From Clostridia bacterium (lineage in GTDB: Bacteria; Bacillota; Clostridia; Oscillospirales; Butyricicoccaceae): a stretch of DNA of 53,685 nt. The notes under the pieces were generated by a model that worked only from the letters and a program-made list of their open reading frames with translations, did no database searches and was not told where the DNA came from. Every line of letters starts with the position of its first letter. Positions within the stretch are counted from its first letter, which is position 1. The position numbers and the translations under genes are program-made. The stretch lies in contig JAFOPS010000056.1 of NCBI GenBank assembly GCA_017394205.1, positions 1 through 53,685 of the forward strand. The letters are read 5' to 3'. Shown here one piece after another: positions 41,348 to 49,204 of this stretch.

Positions 41348-42514
41348 ATGGAAGAACGGGAATCTTTGATCTATATCGACCGCAGAAACACCGACTGCTA
41401 TAAATGGGACGGTCTGGAGGCCCAGTTCGGCGACGCCGACCTCCTGCCTCTGTGGGTGGCGGACATGGACTTTCAATGCCCCGCGGCGGTGCGGCAGGCC
41501 GTCTCCGCCTGGGCGGCCCACGGCGTGTTCGGCTATTACAAGACCCCCGACCGCTATTTCGACGCTTTTCTCCGGTGGGAGCGGGAGGAGCACGGCTTTA
41601 CCGTGGAGCGGGACTGGGTGCGGTTTTCCCCGGGGATCGTTTCGGCCCTGTACTGGGCGGTGCAGCTTCTCACCGAGCCGGGCGACGCCGTGACGGTGCT
41701 CACTCCGGTCTACTACCCCTTCCTCAACGCCGTCAAGGACAACGCACGCATCGTTTCGGCCTGCCCGCTGAAAAACGAGGGCGGGATCTATTCCATCGAC
41801 TTTGAGGGGCTGGAGCGTCTGCTGGACGAGAACGGCTCCCGCCTGCTGATCTTCTCCTCGCCCCACAATCCCGTGGGCCGGGTGTGGACGCGGGAGGAGC
41901 TCGTGCGGCTTTGCCGCATCTGCGAAGAGCGGGACGTGGTCATCCTCTCCGACGAGATCCATCAGGATCTGATTTTGGGCGACAAGCCTCACATCCCCAC
42001 CGCTTCGCTGGGCATCGGCCGGGTGATCACCTGCTGCTCGGCCTCCAAGACCTTCAACATCGCCGGATTGAAAAACTCCTTCATCATTCTGCCCGACGAC
42101 GAGCTACGCGCCTCCTTTGACGCCTACGTCAAGCGTATCGACGTGCTGGACGGGCCCTCGGTGGGCTATGTGGCGGCCACGGCCGCCTTCGAGGGGGGCA
42201 AGCCCTGGCTCCGCTCGCTGCTGGAGCAGGTGCGGGAAAACTATCAGGCCGCCTGCGGCGAGCTGCTGGACGCCCTGCCCGGCGCGGTGATCTCGCCGCT
42301 GGAGGGCACCTATCTCATGTGGGTCGATCTGCGGGACTGTCTGGACCCGGAAAAGACCAAGGAGATCATCCAGGACGCCTGCGGCCTTGCGGTGGACTAC
42401 GGCGAATGGTTCGGCGGCGACGCGTGGAAGGGCTTCATCCGCCTCAATCTGGCCACCTCCATGGACAATGTGATGCTGGCGGTGCGCCGCATCACCGCCG
42501 CTCTGACCGACTGA
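41348..42514 (+). CDS. PatB/MalY-type C-S lyase (cystathionine beta-lyase)
   Basis: 388 aa fold type I PLP enzyme. PLWVADMDFQCP near the N-terminus is the MalY/PatB signature, with SSPHNPVGRVW, LSDEIHQDLIL and the PLP Lys in CCSASKTFNIAGLKN. It cleaves cystathionine or related cysteine conjugates to homocysteine or thiol, pyruvate and ammonia; some relatives are true aminotransferases. AGAGGGC before ATG sets the start over a longer reading. It is a single gene between the Asp23 promoter and the FMN riboswitch. Confidence 0.9.
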   Translation: MEERESLIYIDRRNTDCYKWDGLEAQFGDADLLPLWVADMDFQCPAAVRQAVSAWAAHGVFGYYKTPDRYFDAFLRWEREEHGFTVERDWVRFSPGIVSALYWAVQLLTEPGDAVTVLTPVYYPFLNAVKDNARIVSACPLKNEGGIYSIDFEGLERLLDENGSRLLIFSSPHNPVGRVWTREELVRLCRICEERDVVILSDEIHQDLILGDKPHIPTASLGIGRVITCCSASKTFNIAGLKNSFIILPDDELRASFDAYVKRIDVLDGPSVGYVAATAAFEGGKPWLRSLLEQVRENYQAACGELLDALPGAVISPLEGTYLMWVDLRDCLDPEKTKEIIQDACGLAVDYGEWFGGDAWKGFIRLNLATSMDNVMLAVRRITAALTD

Positions 42515-42572
42515 GCTTCATTCGAAAAAATCCGCCGCGCCGGGTCCCCCCGGCAAGCGTCGCGTTTCCCTC

Positions 42573-42601
42573 TTGACAAGCGGGCCGTGCCCGACTATAA
42601 T
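42573..42601 (+). promoter_or_regulatory. consensus promoter of the ribU leader
   Basis: Exact TTGACA, 17-bp spacer and exact TATAAT, ending 9 bp before the riboswitch. Confidence 0.9.
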
Positions 42602-42610
42602 GATTGCGTT

Positions 42611-42716
42611 ATCTTCAGGGCGGGGTGTGATTCCCCACCGGCGGTAAAGTCCGCGAGCCCTCGGGCCGACCCGGTGAAACTCCGGGACCGACAGTATAGT
42701 CTGGATGAAAGAAGAT
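42611..42716 (+). ncRNA. FMN riboswitch (RFN element)
   Basis: The closing helix P1 ATCTTC/GAAGAT encloses the conserved RFN core: AGGGCGGGGTGTGATTCCCC, ACCGGCGGTAAAG, CCCGGTGAAACTCCGG and GACAGTATAGTCTGGATGAAAG. FMN binding is expected to favour the terminator just downstream and switch off ribU. All core segments are present and in order. Confidence 0.97.
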
Positions 42717-42732
42717 ATGGCTTTGTAAAGCC

Positions 42733-42775
42733 GCGCCCTGTTGCGCCCGTTTTGGGCCCGACAGGGCGCTTTTTT
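42733..42775 (+). terminator. regulatory terminator of the FMN riboswitch
   Basis: A 9-bp outer stem GCGCCCTGT/ACAGGGCGC, with a GGGCCC-type inner stem, followed by six U. It lies between the riboswitch and ribU. Confidence 0.9.
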
Positions 42776-42831
42776 GCAAAAATCCCCCGCCATATCCGGG
42801 CAGTATCCCTGCTGCCGGAAAGGAAATCACC

Positions 42832-43428
42832 ATGTCCCGTCAAAGCACTCGCATCCGCACCCTTGTGGGCACCGCCATGCTCGGCGCCGTCGGCTTCGTC
42901 CTCATGTTTCTGGATTTCAGCGTCCCTGTCATGCCCTCGTTCATCAAGATGGATTTTTCCGAGCTGCCCGCGCTTCTGGCATCCTTTGCCTACGGCCCCG
43001 TGGCCGGCGCCGCGGTCTGTCTCATCAAAAACGTGCTCCATCTCTTCGTGGGCCACACCGGCGGCGTCGGCGAGCTCTCCAACTTTTTGCTGGGCTGCCT
43101 CTACGTCATCCCCGCCGGACTGATCTATCGCCGCATCCGCACCCGCAAGGGCGCTCTCGTCGGCTCGCTCACCGGCTGCGCGGTGTCCGCCGCGGGCAGC
43201 TTGCCCGTCAACTATTTCCTGATCTATCCCCTTTACGCAAAGCTCATGCCCATCGAGGCCATCCTGGGCATGTATCAGAAGCTCGACCCCTCCTGCGGAG
43301 GCCTGTTCGATGCGCTTTTGCGCTTCAATGTCCCCTTTACCTTCGTCAAGGAGCTGGCGGTATGCGCCGTCACCTTCCTGATCTACAAAAAGCTCTCTCC
43401 CATCCTTCACGGCCGGAAAGCAGCCTGA
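42832..43428 (+). CDS. ribU: riboflavin ECF transporter S component
   Basis: 198 aa with five to six membrane segments. It binds riboflavin and works with the shared EcfA/EcfA'/EcfT module, which is not in this window. FVLMFLDFSVPVMPSFIKMDFSELPALLASFAYGP is the typical RibU loop and KNVLHLF follows. FMN riboswitch control upstream confirms the substrate class. AAGGAAATCACC precedes ATG. Confidence 0.95.
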   Translation: MSRQSTRIRTLVGTAMLGAVGFVLMFLDFSVPVMPSFIKMDFSELPALLASFAYGPVAGAAVCLIKNVLHLFVGHTGGVGELSNFLLGCLYVIPAGLIYRRIRTRKGALVGSLTGCAVSAAGSLPVNYFLIYPLYAKLMPIEAILGMYQKLDPSCGGLFDALLRFNVPFTFVKELAVCAVTFLIYKKLSPILHGRKAA

Positions 43429-43434
43429 ACCGCA

Positions 43435-43482
43435 AAAAAGCACGGCGCGGAACGCAAGGTTCCTCGCCGTTTCTGTTTTTTT
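43435..43482. terminator. terminator between ribU and the ArsR gene
   Basis: Stem ACGGCG..GGAAC paired with GTTCC..CGCCGT, then TTCTGTTTTTT on the plus strand and UUUUUU-type A/T flanks on the other. Confidence 0.75.
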
Positions 43483-43484
43483 GA

Positions 43485-43859
43485 TCATTCCTCCACATGC
43501 TCCATCCCCAGGCTGAGGATGCTGCGGACGTGGTCGTCGTCCAGCGAATAGGCGATGCGCTTGCCCTCCCGCCGGAACTTCACCAGCTTGGCGTCCTTGA
43601 GGATGCGGAGCTGATGGCTCACCGCCGACTGGCTGAGGTGCAGCAGCTCGGCGATGTCGCAGACGCACAGCTCGCTCTCGAACAGGGCGTAAAGGATGCG
43701 GATGCGGGTGGAATCGCCGAACACGCGGAAGACCTCGGACAGGTCGTACAGCCGGTCGTCGTCGGGCATATGCTGCTCCACCCGCCGGATCTGATCGGGA
43801 TGGATGCAGCCCTCCTGGCAGGCCGGCAGCTCCCCGGCGCCGTGCAGGTCGTGGATCAT
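43485..43859 (-). CDS. ArsR/SmtB-family metal-sensing repressor
   Basis: 124 aa winged helix. It carries the C-terminal alpha5 zinc site D108-x-H110-x10-H121-x2-E124, the CzrA/SmtB pattern. It also has the alpha3 cysteine pair ELCVCD (C65, C67) and an N-terminal C14-x3-C18-x-H20 that could complete a CadC-like alpha3N site. Recognition helix LSQSAVSHQLRILK. It is expected to leave DNA when Zn2+, Cd2+ or a similar metal binds. There is no efflux pump next to it; only its own operator is seen, so it looks like an orphan, autoregulated sensor. Confidence 0.92.
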   Translation of the reverse strand: MIHDLHGAGELPACQEGCIHPDQIRRVEQHMPDDDRLYDLSEVFRVFGDSTRIRILYALFESELCVCDIAELLHLSQSAVSHQLRILKDAKLVKFRREGKRIAYSLDDDHVRSILSLGMEHVEE

Positions 43860-43885
43860 CGGATCCGCCCCCTTTCTTTCTTCTC

Positions 43886-43905
43886 ATATGAGCGGCTGCT
43901 CATAT
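43886..43905. promoter_or_regulatory. ArsR/SmtB operator
   Basis: Perfect dyad ATATGAGC-GGCT-GCTCATAT, 27 bp before the start of the sensor gene. It has the ATATGA...TCATAT form of SmtB/CzrA operators. Confidence 0.75.
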
Positions 43906-43960
43906 ATTTATCATACCAAATCCGGCCGAAAAGTCAAGCCGGAGCCGTTTTTTCACAAAG

Positions 43961-43988
43961 CGGGACGGCGCCGCGCAGCGCCGTCCCG
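43961..43988 (-). terminator. hairpin after the M23 gene
   Basis: Perfect 11-bp stem CGGGACGGCGC with its complement and a 6-nt loop. The minus-strand tail is CTTTG, so the U tract is short. Confidence 0.55.
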
Positions 43989-44014
43989 CCGGAAAGAAGG
44001 AAATGAAACGTTTC

Positions 44015-45673
44015 TTATTTCGAAACGTATTTCAACGGATTGACCGCCTTGCCGTTGACCCGGATCTCGAAATGCAGATGCGGGCCCGTGACGCGGCCGG
44101 TTTTGCCCACCTTGGCGATGATGTCGCCCTGGGCAACCTTGTCGCCCGCCGACACCAGCAGCTTGCTGCAATGGCAATAATACGTGGTATAGCCGTTGCC
44201 GTGGTCGATGATGATATATTTGCCGTAATTGCCCCGCTGGCCGGCCCAGATGACCGTGCCGCCGTCGGCGGCCCAGATATTGGTGCCCACCGCGCCGGCA
44301 TAGTCCACGCCGGTATGATAGTCGCCCAGACTGCGGCGATAGCCGAAGGGCGAAGAGAAGCGTCCCGAAGAGGGCTTGATGAACCGGCCCGTGGCCGCCG
44401 TCCGGGGCGGCTCCTTGGTGCCCACCGCCTTCACGGCGTTCACCGGCTCCTGCACCACCGTATAACTGAGGATCTTGCGGTCGGTCTCGATGCCGTTGAC
44501 ATAGGTGACGTCGGCCACCACGTCGGCCAGGCCGTTGACGCCCTGGACCCGGATGGCGCTCTTGTTCTTATACATGGATTCGTCATAGACGATCTCGGTC
44601 TCGTAGGGAATGCTCTCCTGATAGGACTCGGTGACGGTCTGCTGTACCGAAAGATAAGGCACCTCGCCGGCCAGCTTGATCTCCTGTCCCACGTGGATGC
44701 GGTTTTCATCCAGGTCGGGATTGAGGGCCTTGATCTCGCTCACCGCCATGCCGAACCGCTGGCCGATGGCGCTCACCGTGTCGCCCGACTGGACGGTGTA
44801 ATACCGGGTCTCTGCCCGGTTGGAGGAGAGCTTCGCTTCCAGCTCGGTCTCGGAAACGATCTCCGCCGTCCCCGCGGGGATCGCCTCGATGCGCACGTCG
44901 TTGACGAAGGAGGTGTTCACCTCCGTGGCGTTGTCGCAGGAGCGGAGCAGGATGCGCCGCAGCAGCAGCTCCAGCGCCGTTTTGCTGTGGCTGGCGCCCA
45001 CGGTCTCCCCGTCGATGCGCAGGGCGTAGTCCCGCTCCATCTCGCTCACCGACGCAAACAGGCGGCTTTCCAGCGCCTCCACGTCCACCGGCGCGCTGCG
45101 CTCCATATAGCGCAGCTTATAGGTCAGGTTGGCGTCCAGACTGTAGGGTGCTCCCTGATAGGCGGCGATGCGGTCCTCCACCCGGTCCAGTGCGGCGGTG
45201 ATCTCGCCGCGGTCGCGGACGTAGCCGATGCTCTCGCCGTCCAGGCTCACCTCGAAGCCCAGATCGAAGGTGTAGGCGGAGATGATCAGGATCACGGCGC
45301 ACAGCATCAGGATCATGGGTGCGGCGCGGCCCCGGCGGGTATGCTGCTTTTCGGTGCGGCGGGCCTGCGCCCGCTGATAGCGCTCGATCCGCCAGGCGTC
45401 ATGGGACCTGAGCCATCCGGCAAAGGATTCCACCTCGCCGGTGACAAAGCGGAAAACAGCTCTCGCGCCCCGCAGAAGAAGATTGCGCAGCAGCAGGAGC
45501 ACCCAGGCGACGCCGCTGAACACGGCGGCCAGGACGCCCAGAACGCCCCGCAGGCTGGCCGAGCCGGCGCCGATGGCGGCCAGGCGGCGAACGCGAAGCC
45601 GCAGCCTGACCCATCGCCTGCGCAGCAGGCCGGAGGGGCCGGAGCGCAGAGCGTAGCTTTCGGTGGACAACAT
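44015..45673 (-). CDS. M23 peptidoglycan endopeptidase with LysM and G5 domains
   Basis: 552 aa. A very basic cytoplasmic N-terminus (about 1-35; RRRWVRLRLRVRR) is followed by hydrophobic stretches near 35-75 and 120-140 that anchor it. The outer part has a LysM domain (YTVQSGDTVSAIGQRFGMAV, about 295-340), a G5 domain (about 345-425) and a C-terminal LytM/M23 domain with HTGVD and HLHFEI, the zinc ligands. It binds glycan and cuts cross-bridge peptides. All zinc residues are present, so it is probably active rather than an EnvC-like activator. Single gene. Confidence 0.92.
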   Translation of the reverse strand: MLSTESYALRSGPSGLLRRRWVRLRLRVRRLAAIGAGSASLRGVLGVLAAVFSGVAWVLLLLRNLLLRGARAVFRFVTGEVESFAGWLRSHDAWRIERYQRAQARRTEKQHTRRGRAAPMILMLCAVILIISAYTFDLGFEVSLDGESIGYVRDRGEITAALDRVEDRIAAYQGAPYSLDANLTYKLRYMERSAPVDVEALESRLFASVSEMERDYALRIDGETVGASHSKTALELLLRRILLRSCDNATEVNTSFVNDVRIEAIPAGTAEIVSETELEAKLSSNRAETRYYTVQSGDTVSAIGQRFGMAVSEIKALNPDLDENRIHVGQEIKLAGEVPYLSVQQTVTESYQESIPYETEIVYDESMYKNKSAIRVQGVNGLADVVADVTYVNGIETDRKILSYTVVQEPVNAVKAVGTKEPPRTAATGRFIKPSSGRFSSPFGYRRSLGDYHTGVDYAGAVGTNIWAADGGTVIWAGQRGNYGKYIIIDHGNGYTTYYCHCSKLLVSAGDKVAQGDIIAKVGKTGRVTGPHLHFEIRVNGKAVNPLKYVSK

Positions 45674-45796
45674 AGAAAACGGGTTCCTTTCTATCGTAAA
45701 CCGGAAAAATTACAAAATAGTTACAACCACATCATACGGGATTTTCGTCCAAATGTCAAGTAGAATTCCAAAAGCTTCCGGTTTCCCGCGCCGTCA

Positions 45797-45825
45797 TTGA
45801 CTTCCCGGCGGTTTTTTGATATGGT
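45797..45825 (+). promoter_or_regulatory. promoter of the lipoprotein gene
   Basis: TTGACT, 17-bp spacer, TATGGT, ending 40 bp before ATG. Confidence 0.65.
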
Positions 45826-45865
45826 AATACCGTATGAATTTGTTCTGTTTCCCCGGAGGGATCTT

Positions 45866-46684
45866 ATGAAACGAAGCCTATTTCTCCGCGCCGCGGCGGC
45901 GGTCTGCGCCGTTGTGCTGGGCGGATGCAGCCTGCTCCCCTCGTTCCGCACGCCGGAAGAGATCCGGGCCGCCGAAGAGGCCGCCCAGGCCTCCCGCGCC
46001 GAAAACGAGGCGCGGATCGACCCCACCGCCATGGAGTCTGCGCCCCTGGTCTTTCACCGGGAGCTGAGCAACAGCCAGGGGACGGTGCTGGCCCTGTATT
46101 CCGTTTCCCTGCCGCAATTTGACGACACCGGCGTGAAAAGCCAGAGCTTTCAGCGCATCAACCGCCGTTTTCAGGACGAGCGGGACGCGCTGGACGCCGA
46201 CTGCGACAGCTTCTTTGCCCAAACGAAGCAGTCGCTGGGCGAGGGGTGGGACGCGCTGACCGAAGAGGGCGACCCCGCGTCGATCAATGTGGCGTACACC
46301 GTGCTGCGGGCGCCGGCGGGCTATCTTTGCGTCCGGTTCGATTATGAGATGCGCGTCAACGGCCAGACCGATTATTATTCCAAGGCGGCGGTCTTTCTGC
46401 TGGACAACGGCTGGGAGCTGGATCTGCCCACCCTGCTGGGCAGCGATTACGAGAAGGTCTCGGCCATGCTGCTGGAGGACGTGCTCGACTGGTGCGGGGA
46501 GAACGGCGTGACGGTGGACGACCCCGAGGCCCTTGCGCTCTCGGATCTGGAGGACGGCTATGCCCTCACCGCCACCGCCATCTGGTTCTACACCAAGCCC
46601 TTCCAGCTGAGCAACCGGGACGGCACCCGCTACGCCGTCCGCATCCCCCTCACCGATTATTTCCCCTATCTGACCTTACAGTGA
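45866..46684 (+). CDS. DUF3298-like lipoprotein
   Basis: 272 aa. Signal peptide of the lipoprotein type: MKRSLFLRAAAAVCAVVLGGC, lipobox LGGC with Cys 21. The mature part begins with a helix rich in Ala/Glu. A domain like DUF4163/DUF3298 follows (QSFQRINRRFQDERDALDAD; KAAVFLLDNGWELDLPTLLG), seen in RsiV-like and PdaC-like proteins. Function unknown; possibly extracellular ligand or lysozyme binding. GGAGGG sets the start. It lies 23 bp before pepT and may share its transcript. Confidence 0.8.
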   Translation: MKRSLFLRAAAAVCAVVLGGCSLLPSFRTPEEIRAAEEAAQASRAENEARIDPTAMESAPLVFHRELSNSQGTVLALYSVSLPQFDDTGVKSQSFQRINRRFQDERDALDADCDSFFAQTKQSLGEGWDALTEEGDPASINVAYTVLRAPAGYLCVRFDYEMRVNGQTDYYSKAAVFLLDNGWELDLPTLLGSDYEKVSAMLLEDVLDWCGENGVTVDDPEALALSDLEDGYALTATAIWFYTKPFQLSNRDGTRYAVRIPLTDYFPYLTLQ

Positions 46685-46707
46685 CCGATAAGAAAGGAGT
46701 GTTTCCC

Positions 46708-47931
46708 ATGCGCGCTTACGAACGTCTGCTGCATTACGTTTCCTTTGACACCGCCTCCGACGAGACCTCCCCCTCCTGCCCCAGCACGGAAAAACAGCTC
46801 GTGCTGGCCCGGGAGCTGGTAAAGGAGATGAACGGGCTCGGGCTGGAAAACGTCCGGCTGGACAAAAACGGCTATGTTTACGGCACCATTCCCGCCACCA
46901 TCCCCGATTACAGAGGGCCTATCCTGGGCCTGATCGCCCATATGGACGTATCCGACGCCGTGCCCACCGCCGATATCAAGCCCCGCATCGTGGAGCATTA
47001 CGACGGGGGCGACATCGTTCTCAACGAGGCGCTGGGCGTAGTCCTGAGCCCCAAAGAGTTCCCCGAGCTGACGGCGAAAAAGGGCTGTGCCCTGATGGTC
47101 ACCGACGGCACCACCCTGCTGGGCGCCGACGACAAGGCCGGCATCGCCGAGATCCTCACCCTGGCCGAGGAGCTGATGGCCGATCCCACCATCCTTCACG
47201 GGCCGGTGCAGGTGGCCTTTACCCCCGACGAAGAGATCGGCCGGGGCGCCGACCTGTTCGACGTGGCGGGCTTCGGCGCCGATTTCGCCTATACGCTGGA
47301 CGGCGGCGCCTACGGCGAGGTGGAATATGAAAACTTCAACGCCGCCGGCATGCGGGTGCGCGTGTCCGGGAAGAACATCCATCCCGGCTCCGCCAAGGGC
47401 AAGATGAAAAACGCCCTGCGCATCGCCATGGAGTTTGAAATGCTGCTCCCCGCCGCCCAAAAGCCGGAATATACCGAAGGCTACGAGGGCTTCATTCATC
47501 TCAACGGCATGTCCGGCTCGGAGGAGAGCGCCGAAATGCAGTATATCCTGCGGGATCACGACGCCGCCAAGCTGGAGGAGAAGAAGGCTGTTTGCCTTGC
47601 GGCCGCCGAATATCTCAACAAAAAATACGGCGAAGGCACGGTCTGCGCCGAGATCCGGGATTCCTACCGCAACATGCTGGAGCAGATCCGCCCCCACTTC
47701 CACCTCATCGACAACGCTTTCGAGGCCATCCGCCGCACCGGCGTCGAGCCAAGGGCCGTGGCCATCCGGGGCGGCACCGACGGGGCGCGGCTTTCGTTCA
47801 TGGGTCTGCCCTGCCCCAATCTGGGCACCGGCGGCGGCAATTTCCACGGCAAGCTGGAATACTGCTGCATCGACGAAATGGATCTTTCGGTCAAGTGCCT
47901 GCACCATCTGGTGGCGCTTTACAGCAAATAA
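46708..47931 (+). CDS. pepT: peptidase T (tripeptide aminopeptidase)
   Basis: 407 aa M20 family zinc aminopeptidase that removes the N-terminal residue of tripeptides in the cytoplasm. LIAHMDVSDAVP carries the first His and Asp, GADDKAGIAEI the bridging Asp, FTPDEEIGRGAD the catalytic Glu pair, LDGGAYGEVEYENFNAA follows, and near the C-terminus IRGGTDGARLS. AAGAAAGGAG precedes ATG 46708; a longer in-frame reading overlaps the lipoprotein gene and is not used. Length is typical. Confidence 0.95.
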   Translation: MRAYERLLHYVSFDTASDETSPSCPSTEKQLVLARELVKEMNGLGLENVRLDKNGYVYGTIPATIPDYRGPILGLIAHMDVSDAVPTADIKPRIVEHYDGGDIVLNEALGVVLSPKEFPELTAKKGCALMVTDGTTLLGADDKAGIAEILTLAEELMADPTILHGPVQVAFTPDEEIGRGADLFDVAGFGADFAYTLDGGAYGEVEYENFNAAGMRVRVSGKNIHPGSAKGKMKNALRIAMEFEMLLPAAQKPEYTEGYEGFIHLNGMSGSEESAEMQYILRDHDAAKLEEKKAVCLAAAEYLNKKYGEGTVCAEIRDSYRNMLEQIRPHFHLIDNAFEAIRRTGVEPRAVAIRGGTDGARLSFMGLPCPNLGTGGGNFHGKLEYCCIDEMDLSVKCLHHLVALYSK

Positions 47932-47937
47932 CGAATC

Positions 47938-47964
47938 AAAAAGGGCGGTCTTCCGCCCTTTTTT
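47938..47964 (+). terminator. terminator between pepT and nagA
   Basis: Stem AAAAAGGGCGG/CCGCCCTTTTT with loop TCTT. The U run abuts the nagA ribosome binding site, so nagA either needs read-through or has an unseen promoter. Confidence 0.8.
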
Positions 47965-47974
47965 CGGAGGAACT

Positions 47975-49072
47975 ATGCTCTTCAAAAATGCTTTTGTCTT
48001 TACGGGAGACGCCTTTGAAAGGCTGGACGTGGCGGCGGAAAACGGCGTGATCACCGCCGTGGGCGCGCTGGACGGGCCGGGCGAGGACTGCGCCGGGCAG
48101 TATCTTTTGCCCGGGCTGGTCGATCTGCACACCCACGGCTGCGGCGGCCGGGACTTCGACACCGCAAGCTCCGGTCAGCTTCGGGAAATGGAGAAAACCT
48201 ACGCCCGCCACGGCACCGCCGCGGTGCTGGCCACGCTGATGACCGGCCCCGAGGACGCCATGCGGGCCGCCGCCCGCCGCTGCGGCGCGGCCTGCGGCGG
48301 CGTGATCAAAGGGATCTATCTGGAGGGGCCCTTCCTCTCCCCCGCAAAAAAGGGCGCTCACCGGGCCGACTGTCTGCGATCGCCGGACGGAGCGTTTTTT
48401 GACGAGCTGTGCGCTCTGTCGGGCGGAAAGGTGCGGCTGATCACGGTAGATCCCTGTGCCGAGGGGGCCTTGGCGTTCATCCGCCATGCGGCGAAGACCT
48501 GCCGGGTGGCGCTGGGGCACACGCCGGCGGATTACGAGACCGCGCAGGCGGGCTTTGCCGCCGGGGCAAGTCAGGTCACCCATCTCTTCAACGCCATGGC
48601 GCCGCTGCACCATCGGGAGCCCGGTCTTGCCGGAGCGGCGCTGGCGGGAGACTGCTTTGCGGAGCTGATCTGCGACGGGATCCATCTCCATCCCGCCGTT
48701 TTGAAGCTGAGCTTTGCCGCGCTGGGCGCGCGGGCGGTGGTCATCTCCGATTCCATGGCCGCCTGCGGCCTGGCCGACGGGCAATATTCCCTGGGCGGGC
48801 AGGAGGTGACCGTCCGGGGCCGCCGGGCCACGCTGTCCGACGGCACGCTGGCAGGCTCGGTGACCTTTGCCTTTGACGGGATGCGGCAGCTGATCCGGGC
48901 GGGCGTTCCCGCGGCGGAGGCCGTCCGGGCCGCGACCCTTACCCCCGCGAAGGCCGCCGGACTGGAGGGGGTCTGCGGCGTCATCGCGCCGGGGCGGCAG
49001 GCCGACCTGCTGCTCTGCGGCGGCGAATGGGATCTGCAGGCCGTCTGGCTGGCGGGAGAACGGCTCAGATAA
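47975..49072 (+). CDS. nagA: N-acetylglucosamine-6-phosphate deacetylase
   Basis: 365 aa amidohydrolase that deacetylates GlcNAc-6-P during amino-sugar or wall recycling. Motifs in order: DLHTHGCGGRDFDTA, YLEGPFLSPAKKGAH (metal Glu), LGHTPADYETAQAG (His), VTHLFNAMAPLHHREPG (His and substrate site) and ISDSMAACGL (catalytic Asp). GGAGG 5 bp before ATG 47975 decides the start. nagB is not adjacent. Confidence 0.94.
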   Translation: MLFKNAFVFTGDAFERLDVAAENGVITAVGALDGPGEDCAGQYLLPGLVDLHTHGCGGRDFDTASSGQLREMEKTYARHGTAAVLATLMTGPEDAMRAAARRCGAACGGVIKGIYLEGPFLSPAKKGAHRADCLRSPDGAFFDELCALSGGKVRLITVDPCAEGALAFIRHAAKTCRVALGHTPADYETAQAGFAAGASQVTHLFNAMAPLHHREPGLAGAALAGDCFAELICDGIHLHPAVLKLSFAALGARAVVISDSMAACGLADGQYSLGGQEVTVRGRRATLSDGTLAGSVTFAFDGMRQLIRAGVPAAEAVRAATLTPAKAAGLEGVCGVIAPGRQADLLLCGGEWDLQAVWLAGERLR

Positions 49073-49090
49073 TCCGATAAGATTTTCACG

Positions 49091-49117
49091 CGGGCGCGGG
49101 CGCGCCCGCTTTTTTTG
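49091..49117 (+). terminator. terminator of nagA
   Basis: GC stem GCGGGCGCG/CGCGCCCGC with a short loop, then seven U. Confidence 0.85.
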
Positions 49118-49124
49118 ATTTCTC

Positions 49125-49153
49125 TTGCGTCTTGACCGGAAACCGCCTATAAT
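49125..49153 (+). promoter_or_regulatory. promoter of the MFS gene
   Basis: TTGCGT (49125-49130), 17-bp spacer, consensus TATAAT (49148-49153). Confidence 0.6.
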
Positions 49154-49164
49154 AGAGGCGGTTT
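49140..49164. promoter_or_regulatory. inverted repeat spanning the -10 of the MFS promoter
   Basis: AAACCGCCT-N7-AGGCGGTTT, perfect 9-bp arms with the -10 hexamer in and beside the spacer. It could be a repressor operator. It could also be a second terminator hairpin of nagA, since TT follows. Confidence 0.45.
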
Positions 49165-49204
49165 TTCCGATTTTCATGATTTGTCGATGAAGGAGCGTTT
49201 CTCC

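Noticed and set aside
43870..43925. Second, divergent gene controlled by the ArsR operator
   Set aside because: The plus strand upstream and downstream of the operator holds only the end of the convergent M23 gene, so no divergent target exists.
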